Part shown: positions 13,164 through 20,634 of the stretch, in pieces
Numbering within the stretch: the stretch's first letter is position 1
How the letters are laid out: each line of letters begins with the position of its first letter
Assembly (NCBI GenBank): GCA_964639445.1
Contig: CAZXDA010000006.1
Span: forward strand, 1-22,167
Length of the DNA stretch: 22,167 nucleotides
Reading direction: 5' to 3'
Source: 2-01-FULL-49-22 sp964639445
GTDB taxonomy: Bacteria > Patescibacteriota > Saccharimonadia > Saccharimonadales > UBA10212
Translations under genes and position numbers: made by a program
Notes under the pieces: model-generated
The model's database searches: none
Seen by the model: only the letters and a program-made list of their open reading frames with translations
Told to the model about the DNA's origin: nothing

Positions 13164-13832
13164 TCATAGGCCGAATCCTCTGTAGAGCGAGGTGTTGAGC
13201 CGGCTGACGGAGCAATACTGGTCAAGACCAGAGCGGGGATTGCAGGCCATGGCATCAGGATTATTTAAGTTATCAAAAGCATCATCATCCCCGTAAGCTA
13301 CAACTAAATTGACGTCATAAAAATTAGAGGTAGATGTGGTTTGAGCTATGTTAAAGGCGCTTAGGCGCATTTTGTCTCCCAGCATCTCGGTCGGGTTTTG
13401 AAAACGGAGAGACCCAGAAGGGGGGTTCGGATCATTCTCTGCAGCAGGCGCAGCGCAGCCCGAGCTACCGGGTAAGATATCTTTAAGGAGCCCATAGTTA
13501 CCACCGGCCGCCGGCACTGCATGATTTGGTGCAGCGTTAATATCAAGCTCATGGTTAATATTATAAGTATAGCGGGAATTGCCAATACAGTAATAGGCAT
13601 AGGCGTTATTGCCAGATGGCGGAACGCTGGCAAAGCTATAGTTTGTGCGAAAAGAGCCGCTGACATCTTGCAGAATTTGATTGGCAACCGATTGTGTGCT
13701 GGTAGAGGAAACGCCTTTATAAAACAACCGTCCAACTTCTAAAAAGCCAGCCAAAGCTCCTAATAAAACTATCGAAAAAACAGCTGTGGCGATCAGAAGC
13801 TCGACAATCGTAAACCCACCGCTTTTTTTCAT
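13164..13832 (-). CDS. PilW/GspJ-like minor pilin
   Basis: The 222-residue product has a class III-type prepilin start, MKKSGG before FTIVELLIATAVFSIVLLGAL, with Glu at mature position 5. PilD should cut after Gly6. The head domain contains YYCIGNSRYTYNI and several Cys, with a DVNLVVAYGDDD strand near the end, like GspJ/PilW subunits that sit between the major pilin and the tip. Its ATG overlaps the stop of the preceding membrane protein by four bases (ATGA), so it is cotranslated with it. It ends with TGA, followed by a 166-base gap filled with repeat arrays. Confidence 0.8.
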   Translation of the reverse strand: MKKSGGFTIVELLIATAVFSIVLLGALAGFLEVGRLFYKGVSSTSTQSVANQILQDVSGSFRTNYSFASVPPSGNNAYAYYCIGNSRYTYNINHELDINAAPNHAVPAAGGNYGLLKDILPGSSGCAAPAAENDPNPPSGSLRFQNPTEMLGDKMRLSAFNIAQTTSTSNFYDVNLVVAYGDDDAFDNLNNPDAMACNPRSGLDQYCSVSRLNTSLYRGFGL

Positions 13833-14488
13833 TGATCCACCTTGATGCTATCGATTACTTTTTGCCAAACTGCCTGATTACCTACCCAGTTCTTATTAAG
13901 CGCATCAATTAGAAAATAATAATTTACCTTTTGACCGGCGGTTAAAATAACCACACCCTTTTTCTGGGGATAGGTAGCGGCTGTAGTCTGAGCTTGCGTG
14001 GTGAAATCAAGCCTCCACGCGTTGTCCTTTAAATTGGGCGTTGTCAGAGGTCGGGGATTCTTGTATTGAATTTTAAGATTACTTAAACGTTGAGCAACAA
14101 ATTGTTCCACTGGCAGCAGATTCGAGCCTGAAACGACAGACTGTTTATTATCGCTGGCGGCACGTGGTTGGCTGTAAGCTGCAATGTCAGCAATCATTAT
14201 CTTATTTTTGCCAAAGTAATGAGTTAGGTCGGCTACAGGCGCTTTGTTATCACTTAGCGTCGACTTCAGCTCGACTGGTTTTTCAAAGCTCATACCTGTG
14301 TGGGGTTGCAGACCATTAACTTGATATTTTTCCAGGTTTTTATAAGTGTAATCATACGAACTCACAACCTGCGCTCGCTCGCTCTGAGTCTTATAGCGCG
14401 GCCAAGCTACAAATATGGCCAGCGCGGCAATTGCTAAAATAGCGATTATTATCCAAACTAAGCGAGGTACTCTAATCTTAAAGTCCAT
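13829..14488 (-). CDS. Bitopic membrane protein inside the minor-pilin gene set, function unknown
   Basis: From ATG 14488 the product has 219 residues: a short basic start (MDFKIRVPRLVW), one transmembrane helix (about residues 10-30) and an extracytoplasmic domain of about 185 residues without Cys. It lacks a prepilin cleavage motif. The C-terminal half (NAWRLDFTTQAQ..., then a hydrophobic strand and VWQKVIDSIKVD) recalls PsbP/DUF1795-like domains, as in the protein at 8048. Upstream in-frame ATGs at 14497 and 14506 overlap the PilV-like gene further; 14488 has GGGG about 10 bases before it. Tight overlaps on both sides suggest it works with the minor pilins, perhaps as an assembly factor; this is an inference. 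Confidence 0.65.
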   Translation of the reverse strand: MDFKIRVPRLVWIIIAILAIAALAIFVAWPRYKTQSERAQVVSSYDYTYKNLEKYQVNGLQPHTGMSFEKPVELKSTLSDNKAPVADLTHYFGKNKIMIADIAAYSQPRAASDNKQSVVSGSNLLPVEQFVAQRLSNLKIQYKNPRPLTTPNLKDNAWRLDFTTQAQTTAATYPQKKGVVILTAGQKVNYYFLIDALNKNWVGNQAVWQKVIDSIKVDQ

Positions 14489-16010
14489 TGCAGTCATGCC
14501 CCACATCTACTGTGCCAAATCTATCATTGACCAGACCATAATCCTCTACCCAGCCGTAAAGAGTCCAGCCGTCGACTGTAAAATTAGCACAATGACCATA
14601 ATTATCGCGCACAGCCGCCCGGCCATAGACGCTAAAACTAGACATGTCTCCCGGCAAACCATATGACCCCTCGCCCACCGGGCCCCATGTCCAACCCGGC
14701 CAGGCAGGGTCAAATCTAGCGTGCTGGTAGGCTATGAATGAGGAAGAATGGTAATTAAATGAGAAGTTAGAAGAAGTCGATTGATTAACGTCATTGTAGC
14801 AAGTCAGAGTGTAGGTTCCTGGGTAGACGTAGATATAAACAGAAGAATTAGGCGAGACGTTTCCATAGTTTGATAAATAGCACCTTGTGGTGGATGAGTT
14901 GTTGTACCAGTAAAGATACCTTTGAGTTCCTTTACTGGTATAAATAGTGTTTTCCGACCATGTGCCAAAGGCCGTTATTTGCGGTGGCGGTGGAGGTGGT
15001 GCGCCCACCGTCACATTCAGCGAGCCTGTAGCCGGAGTAGTAGCCGCTCCACCGGAGCATGTCAATGTGTAAGTAGTATTAGAAGTTAGGTTACCGGTAC
15101 TTACTCCCGGGGAAGTGTTATTAGCGGCCCCTTGGGTGTTGAAGCCGCCGCCGGTGCACGAAACCGCACTGGTTGAGCTCCAGACTATATTCGTAGAAGT
15201 GTTATAGGTGATTGGTAGACTATTGGTGGTCTTAAACATAGTAATTTGCGGCCGCTGATTAACGGTTATAGTCTGCTGCTTTGATAAGGAAGAATGACCG
15301 CTTAGGTCGTAACAAGTCAGGATGTATGTTGAAGTAGAGGTTGGACTAATAGCAAAAGTGCCACTGGCGGGTTTACTGCTGCTATTCCAACTGCCGCCAA
15401 CGCCAGAACCATCACAGCGGCCGGCCGGCGGCATGGTTGACCACACTAAATTCATGTTGGTGCCGGCTTGGACAGTTGGGTTATCGCCTTTATCGGTAGT
15501 GAAGTTCAACCATGCCGCCGGCGGCTGGGTAGTGGGATTAGAAGTCGGCGGATTAAAAGAATTTGGGGTGTCAACAAAACTGTTGCGCGGTTTATATTGT
15601 AGTGAAACGGTATTTGGTGAGTTAGCATTACTAGAAGGCCATTGCACTTCTACTGTATAGATTTTAGTCGCGCTATCGTACTTATCGACAACGCTGTATT
15701 GCGTGGGATTGCCGCTGCCGACAGGCAAAGGACATAAATGCGTATCGTTACTGACAGCTTGTTTGATCGGCCCATTTGGATTAATGCAAAAATTTGGGTC
15801 TTGATAACCGATCAATGAGCCGCTGACATCTAATTTTTTGATTAATTCCACTTGCTGACGGGCATAAGAATCGGCTTGATCGCGGTAGCTTGATTGTAAA
15901 CCGCTCTGCAGGCTGTGGCGGCTGGTTGCAAAGGCGGCACCCATCACAAGTCCTAAAATGCTCATACTGACCATCACTTCCACCAAAGTGTCACCGGCTA
16001 TTTTTTTCAT
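14478..16010 (-). CDS. Large PilV-like minor pilin with Ig-like repeats
   Basis: The 510-residue protein starts MKKIAG, then DTLVEVMVSMSILGLVMGAAF, the hallmark of PilV/GspI pilins, with Glu at mature position 5. A pilin head of about 140 residues is followed by a Pro/Thr linker. Three Ig-like modules follow (about residues 165-250, 250-335 and 342-420). Each has a Trp in the core and a C-terminal strand YxLTCYD / YTLTCSG / YTLTCYN, so one Cys pair per module is plausible. A Pro-rich spacer (APPPPPPQ) precedes the third. The last 90 residues are Trp/Gly/Tyr-rich. Usual PilV proteins have 150-200 residues, so most of this protein is added surface structure, like the PilX-like partner. Its ATG overlaps the stop of the GspH-like gene by four bases. 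Confidence 0.8.
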   Translation of the reverse strand: MKKIAGDTLVEVMVSMSILGLVMGAAFATSRHSLQSGLQSSYRDQADSYARQQVELIKKLDVSGSLIGYQDPNFCINPNGPIKQAVSNDTHLCPLPVGSGNPTQYSVVDKYDSATKIYTVEVQWPSSNANSPNTVSLQYKPRNSFVDTPNSFNPPTSNPTTQPPAAWLNFTTDKGDNPTVQAGTNMNLVWSTMPPAGRCDGSGVGGSWNSSSKPASGTFAISPTSTSTYILTCYDLSGHSSLSKQQTITVNQRPQITMFKTTNSLPITYNTSTNIVWSSTSAVSCTGGGFNTQGAANNTSPGVSTGNLTSNTTYTLTCSGGAATTPATGSLNVTVGAPPPPPPQITAFGTWSENTIYTSKGTQRYLYWYNNSSTTRCYLSNYGNVSPNSSVYIYVYPGTYTLTCYNDVNQSTSSNFSFNYHSSSFIAYQHARFDPAWPGWTWGPVGEGSYGLPGDMSSFSVYGRAAVRDNYGHCANFTVDGWTLYGWVEDYGLVNDRFGTVDVGHDCNGL

Positions 16011-16852
16011 GAGCTGCAGCCTGCCATATTTAGTTTGGTGGTAATACCGGTTGTAGCGCTACGGATAGTCAGTTCAGCTTTTTGATTAGCCTGCCCGCTG
16101 TCTTGCAGGCAAAGCTTCCAGCCAAGACCCGCGACTACCGTCGGATTATTGCAGGGCGATTGTAACTCCAAGCAATTTTTTAGCCTTACATCAACGGTTG
16201 TGCCGCTTGGCTCGGACAGATCGCTGAGCCCGGGAATAGTATAGGCGGTCATAGCCTGGCTGTTAGAGCTCCTGTTTTGGAAAGCTGAATATAGCTGCAG
16301 CAGCTGTGCGCCGGCAGACCCTGAACCACTGTCATATTTGGCCGACACAATCCGTACGCCCGGCAACAATCTATAAGTATCCATAAAAAGATAGTTTCTT
16401 TGGTCTGATGTCATAGCCACTTCCGGTGAAGCGCTAGATAGTGAAGTGACCGGATCGCCCGTATCATAGCCGGAAGCATCGCGTACTGTTCGCAAGCCTA
16501 AGACGCTATAGACATAAAGTGTTTCGGCACTAGGTACGGCCTGAATAACTCTGCCAATATAAAGACAGTCTTCACTGGTGCTTTGTTCTTGACTTGCTAC
16601 ACTCAAAACCGGCTTTGGATTGGGCGGATTAGAAGCTGTGCATTTATAACCAGAAGTACCGGGAAAAGTACCGCTACTAACATCATTGGCATAACTTTGG
16701 ATTTTGGATTGAAGGTCATATATTGACTGCGAAAATTCCGTTTTTTGGCGCCGGCCGCTAAAAACGGCCACAGCGCTAAAAAAAAGCACGCCGGTGACCG
16801 TTAGTACAATCATGACTTCGAACACAGTATAGCCTCGCCCAGAGGGCATCAT
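16007..16852 (-). CDS. GspH/FimT-like minor pilin
   Basis: The 281-residue product has the prepilin start MMPSGRG before YTVFEVMIVLTVTGVLFFSAV, with Glu at mature position 5, so it should be cut after Gly7. The globular region has a disulfide candidate (YKCTASN... and EDCLYIGR), a pattern found in GspH/FimT-type subunits, and two more Cys near the C-terminus. Two adjacent ATG codons (16852 and 16849) could start it. It lies 27 bases after pilD and overlaps the PilV-like gene, so it opens the minor-pilin block. Confidence 0.75.
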   Translation of the reverse strand: MMPSGRGYTVFEVMIVLTVTGVLFFSAVAVFSGRRQKTEFSQSIYDLQSKIQSYANDVSSGTFPGTSGYKCTASNPPNPKPVLSVASQEQSTSEDCLYIGRVIQAVPSAETLYVYSVLGLRTVRDASGYDTGDPVTSLSSASPEVAMTSDQRNYLFMDTYRLLPGVRIVSAKYDSGSGSAGAQLLQLYSAFQNRSSNSQAMTAYTIPGLSDLSEPSGTTVDVRLKNCLELQSPCNNPTVVAGLGWKLCLQDSGQANQKAELTIRSATTGITTKLNMAGCSS

Positions 16853-16879
16853 GCGTCCAGTATAGCATAAGGGGTTTGA

Positions 16880-17710
16880 TCAGATGAGTAGCCGTTTATA
16901 CCAATCGATAAACTGCTGGCCGGCCAAAATAACGATAAAGGTAGCTAGAATTAAGAATGGACCGTAAGGCAGCTTGCTGCGTAAATTGCTTTTCTTAGCG
17001 ACCAGAAAAGGCAGCATAAATAATGTACCAAACACTGAGGCCAAAAAAATCACCAAAACGCTCTTTAAGGGGTCAGCTAACAGCGTCCCGACAATCAGTC
17101 CTAAGCGCACATCGCCGTAGCCAATAAACTTGCCGGCAGAAAGGATAAATATCAACCAAAAAACACCGCTGGCAACTAAAACACTTAAGATCCACTCGGT
17201 GGCGGCGTGAGTCTTTTGTGGTTCAAAACTCAAAATATATACCAGACGCCCGGCAGCGGCTATGGCAAGAGTGGGATAAATAATATGGCTGGGCAGTAGC
17301 ATCCACCTAAAATCAAAGATAAAAAGGGCTATTAAGCCCACGCTGGCAGCTAGCCAAGTGGTTAAAAGTACCCAGTCCCCTACTCCGTAAACACCGCCCG
17401 GCCAGTAGCCGTAAGAGATTACAAAAACGGCCGCGGCAGCTAATTCTACAAGTGGATACTGTAGCGATATGGGCTGGCCGCAGTAGCGGCAGCGGCCGCG
17501 CAGCACCAGCCAACTAAAGATTGGAACTAAATCTTTTGCGGCCAGCTGATGCCCGCACTTAGGGCACTGGCTGCGCCCTGAAAGAATTGGGAATTGGGAA
17601 TTGGGAACCATTCTCTGCGACAGCAGCTCTTGCTGGCGGGTACGCCAAATAAGAGCATTAATAAAGCTGCCAAAGCACAGCCCTAATATAGCTAAAACAA
17701 CAAAAACCAT
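16880..17710 (-). CDS. pilD: Prepilin peptidase / N-methyltransferase
   Basis: PilD cuts the leader from type IV prepilins and methylates the new N-terminus. The 276-residue protein has the N-terminal GSFINALIWR motif and the zinc-type cysteines CPKCG and CRYCG of the methylase domain. The two aspartates of the aspartyl protease lie in FDFRWMLLP and GYGDVRLG, among about seven hydrophobic helices. Between the first helix and CPKC the protein carries NSQFPI, encoded by a 3 x 7-base tandem repeat (17584-17604); 21 bases keep the frame. It lies between the major pilin and the minor pilins, its own substrates. The stop is TGA. Confidence 0.92.
   Translation of the reverse strand: MVFVVLAILGLCFGSFINALIWRTRQQELLSQRMVPNSQFPILSGRSQCPKCGHQLAAKDLVPIFSWLVLRGRCRYCGQPISLQYPLVELAAAAVFVISYGYWPGGVYGVGDWVLLTTWLAASVGLIALFIFDFRWMLLPSHIIYPTLAIAAAGRLVYILSFEPQKTHAATEWILSVLVASGVFWLIFILSAGKFIGYGDVRLGLIVGTLLADPLKSVLVIFLASVFGTLFMLPFLVAKKSNLRSKLPYGPFLILATFIVILAGQQFIDWYKRLLI
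17584..17604. repeat. In-frame heptanucleotide repeat inside pilD (GAATTGG x3)
   Basis: GAATTGG is repeated exactly three times and continues with GAA. It lies in the pilD coding region just before the first CxxC motif. Period 7, locus-specific unit and array length match the intergenic arrays of the window. Confidence 0.8.
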
Positions 17711-17743
17711 TAGCCTTATGCTAGCACAAAGCTAAAGATCTGT

Positions 17744-18241
17744 TTAAGATTCGATGCACTGGGCAACAGCGCCGCTGCTGCCTTCAACATTAAACAGAGC
17801 TACCACGCTACGCTGAGTAGCGTTACTAAAGGTTGCGGTAGTAGCGTCGGCGCATTTCAAGTAATTATAAAGTGTTACGTTGTCAACGCCATTGGGCGGA
17901 GTCGGTACGCCGCCGATTCTGGCAGTTCCCGAATAGCTCCACTGAACATTGGGCGGAGTCGTGTAATAACCAAGGTTAGGGTAAGTAGACGCAAATTGAT
18001 TGCCGCCGTTAAACTGACCGCTGGTATTCGGCAACTGGCCAGCATGGTTACTCTGATAATCAGATACAGCCGATAATAGCGAAGCCACATCCTGTCGCCG
18101 TTGAGTGTTACGTGAGTTACGCTGCAGAGCCGGCACTGCCATAAAAACTATAAGCAGGATTAAACCGGCAATCGTTAGCACGATTAAAACCTCAATAATA
18201 GTAAAGCCGTCTCTTTTTTGATCCGTCGTTTTTGCTTTCAC
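17744..18241 (-). CDS. Type IV major pilin (PilA-like)
   Basis: The 165-residue prepilin has a 12-residue basic leader (MKAKTTDQKRDG), then FTIIEVLIVLTIAGLILLIVF with Glu at mature position 5. The head includes RNTQRRQDVASLLSAVSDYQ (alpha-helix end, typical of pilins) and two Cys (YLKC, AQC) able to form the C-terminal disulfide loop. Size and position before pilD support a major subunit. The start is GTG at 18241, with AGGGGG 12 bases upstream. The 87-base gap to pilC holds a promoter (TTGTTT-17-TAATAT), so the pilin can be expressed above the level of the motor genes. Confidence 0.85.
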   Translation of the reverse strand: MKAKTTDQKRDGFTIIEVLIVLTIAGLILLIVFMAVPALQRNSRNTQRRQDVASLLSAVSDYQSNHAGQLPNTSGQFNGGNQFASTYPNLGYYTTPPNVQWSYSGTARIGGVPTPPNGVDNVTLYNYLKCADATTATFSNATQRSVVALFNVEGSSGAVAQCIES

Positions 18242-18291
18242 TTTATTTATAGCCCCCTTTTTGGTGCCCTATTGGATATGCTTATGCTTAC

Positions 18292-18320
18292 ATATTATGT
18301 GCAACAACTCAAAAAAACAA
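18292..18320 (-). promoter_or_regulatory. Putative pilin promoter
   Basis: TTGTTT (18320-18315), a 17-base spacer and TAATAT (18297-18292) on the minus strand, with the pilin GTG about 50 bases downstream. The -35 overlaps a weak A/U hairpin with a T run (AAAAAC-TATT-GTTTTTTT) just after the pilC stop, which may attenuate readthrough from pilC. Confidence 0.5.
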
Positions 18321-18328
18321 TAGTTTTT

Positions 18329-19549
18329 CTACAAACCTTGGCTGAGGTTTTTGCCGGCTAAGCTATAAATAGGCAAAAGCACACCAGCCACAATAATCAG
18401 AGCCAAAATACCAACTATAATCATCAGTGCCGGTTCAATGATTGTAGAGATAGATTTAATTTGGTTATCAACTTCTTTTTCATAATAATCGGCCGTTTTG
18501 GCCATCATTTCCTGCAGCTGGCCCGATTGTTCGCCAATATGAATCATATCGGGCACCAGCTCTAAAAAGTTGGGATCGCCTTTTAGAGCATCAGACAGGG
18601 CTTTGCCGCCCTTCACTTCTTCGGCCGCGCGGTTAATAGAGGCCGCCACTATGGAGTTACCAACCGCTTCAGAGGTAGTATTGAGCATTTTAATCATTGG
18701 CACGCCACTGCCAACTAAGGTTGAGCTGGTCCTGGCGAAGCGCGACATGTAAAGTTTGTTCATTAGTGGCGCAATCGGCCATATGCGCAGTTTAAGCTGG
18801 TCAAAAAAACGCCGACCTTCAGGGGTTTTAAGCCACGATCTTAGAACGTAAGCGCCGGCAATCAGCAAAAGCAAGGCTATCCACCAAAAACGAGTAATAA
18901 AATGAGAGATGCCAAGCATCCAAACCGTTATAAATGGCAAATGAGCGCCGGGCAGACTTTTATAAAGCGAAACCACTTGCGGCAAAACGGTTGTAGTCAT
19001 AAATGTCGCTACTCCAAAAAGCACCAACAAAACTATAATTGGGTAAATTAGAGCGCCGCGGATTTTAGAAACTACCTCGCTATCTTTTTCCTGTTGAGTA
19101 GCCAGCCGCTCCAGTGAGGCGTCTAATGTGCCGGAAGCTTCACCGGCGGCGATTAAGCTGACGTAAACGTCATCAAAGACATTGGGGTACTTTGCTAAAG
19201 CGTCCGCAAAAGAAGAGCCGCCTTCTATATCGGCAATTATTTTTCTGATAATAGATTGTAGGTTGTGGTTTTTAATTTGGCCGTGGATGGTATTGAGGCT
19301 CTGCACCAGCGGTAGGCCAGCGTTAACTAATGTAGCCAGCTGACGCGAAAATATAACTTTATCTTTAACCGGGACGCGGCTGCGCAGACTCAAACCGGCT
19401 TCGTCTTGCCGAGCCCTGACGATTTCCAGCGGCGCCAGGCCGCGCTCGACTAGCAGTTTAGCAGCAATTTGCTCGTTTTCAGCCTCAATTTCGGCTCTGA
19501 CTCTTTCGCCGGTTTTGGTATCACGAGCGGTATAAACATAAGACTGCAT
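18329..19549 (-). CDS. pilC: Type IV pilus inner-membrane platform protein
   Basis: The protein (406 residues from ATG 19549) has the GspF/PilC family layout: an N-terminal MQSYVYTARDTKTGERV stretch, two GSPII_F domains of about 120 residues each (FSRQLATLVNAGLPLVQSL and FARTSSTLVGSGVPMIKML), and transmembrane helices near residues 170-195, 210-235 and 375-400. Each domain carries the conserved LIAAGEASG / MIHIGEQSG motif. PilC couples the cytoplasmic ATPases to pilin addition and removal. GTG at 19552 directly follows the pilT stop, but the next codon, ATG, has better spacing to GAGG; both give nearly the same protein. Confidence 0.93.
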   Translation of the reverse strand: MQSYVYTARDTKTGERVRAEIEAENEQIAAKLLVERGLAPLEIVRARQDEAGLSLRSRVPVKDKVIFSRQLATLVNAGLPLVQSLNTIHGQIKNHNLQSIIRKIIADIEGGSSFADALAKYPNVFDDVYVSLIAAGEASGTLDASLERLATQQEKDSEVVSKIRGALIYPIIVLLVLFGVATFMTTTVLPQVVSLYKSLPGAHLPFITVWMLGISHFITRFWWIALLLLIAGAYVLRSWLKTPEGRRFFDQLKLRIWPIAPLMNKLYMSRFARTSSTLVGSGVPMIKMLNTTSEAVGNSIVAASINRAAEEVKGGKALSDALKGDPNFLELVPDMIHIGEQSGQLQEMMAKTADYYEKEVDNQIKSISTIIEPALMIIVGILALIIVAGVLLPIYSLAGKNLSQGL

Positions 19550-19552
19550 CAC

Positions 19553-20626
19553 TTAGCCTCGCATTAGACGATCTAGCTCTTCTACATCAACGGCATAATT
19601 ACGCGCCTCGTCATAAGTGATGACGCCTTTATGAACAAGGTTAATAAGAGTGTGGTCCATACTTTGCATACCATGCTCGGCGCCTGTCTGGATAACAGCT
19701 TCCAGCTGATAAGTTTTGCCTTCGCGAATAATGTTACGTACTGCCGGCGTGGCGATTAAAATCTCGGCTGCGGGCACCCGGCCACCACCCAAAGCCGGAA
19801 TCAGGCGCTGCGAGCAAATCGCCATTAAAATATTGCCCAGCTGTGCCCTAACCTGCGGCTGCTGATGCGCCGGAAAAACATCAATAATACGGTCTATGCT
19901 TTGTGAGGCGGAATTAGTATGCAGTGTAGCAAACACCAAGTGACCGGTCTCGGCAATGGTAATAGCCGCGGCAATGGTTTCTAAATCGCGCATCTCGCCA
20001 ATTAACACCACATCCGGATCCTCGCGCAGCGCCGACCGTAAGGCGGCCGAGAAGCTATAAGTGTCGTAATGGACCTCGCGCTGGGCCACCAGTGCCTTTT
20101 TGGATTGATGGGTGTATTCTATAGGGTCTTCTACACTGATGATATGCACCGCGCGTTCATTATTGATTTTGTCAATAAGAGCGGCCAAAGTAGTTGACTT
20201 ACCGGAGCCGGTGGGGCCGGTAATTAGTACTAGCCCCCTTGGAAAATCGGTAAATTGATTCAAAATTTTTGGCAATCCTAACTGCTCAATCGCTCGAATT
20301 TCATTAGGAATGAGCCGCATAGCGGCAGTCAGGTTACCTTTCTCATGGAAGGCATTAACGCGGAATCTGCCTAAATCGCCAAAAGCAAAGCTAAAATCAA
20401 ATTCTTTATCGCGCAGCAGGATCTTTTTCTGATCCTCGTCTATTAACGAAAAGACAAGTGCCTCAACTGTTTCGGCGTTAAGCGGCGTGGCGCCGGCCGG
20501 CGTGCTTAACTGGCCATCAATACGCAATATTGGCGGCAAGCCAACCTGCAAGTGCAAGTCAGAGGCCTTACGCCTGATAACGTCTTCCAGCAAGTGCTCA
20601 ATTTTAACTGTGGAAACTTCAGCCAC
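19553..20626 (-). CDS. pilT: Type IV pilus retraction ATPase
   Basis: The 357-residue protein is a full-length PilT. An N-terminal PAS-like domain precedes Walker A (GPTGSGKS, residues 137-144), an Asp box, Walker B (DPDVVLIGEMRD), the His box (HLVFATLHTNSA), and the PilT-specific AVRNIIREGK motif near the C-terminus. It powers pilus disassembly and twitching. The GTG start is set by a strong AGGAGG immediately upstream that overlaps the pilB stop, so pilB and pilT are translationally linked. Confidence 0.95.
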   Translation of the reverse strand: MAEVSTVKIEHLLEDVIRRKASDLHLQVGLPPILRIDGQLSTPAGATPLNAETVEALVFSLIDEDQKKILLRDKEFDFSFAFGDLGRFRVNAFHEKGNLTAAMRLIPNEIRAIEQLGLPKILNQFTDFPRGLVLITGPTGSGKSTTLAALIDKINNERAVHIISVEDPIEYTHQSKKALVAQREVHYDTYSFSAALRSALREDPDVVLIGEMRDLETIAAAITIAETGHLVFATLHTNSASQSIDRIIDVFPAHQQPQVRAQLGNILMAICSQRLIPALGGGRVPAAEILIATPAVRNIIREGKTYQLEAVIQTGAEHGMQSMDHTLINLVHKGVITYDEARNYAVDVEELDRLMRG

Positions 20627-20634
20627 CGCTCCTC

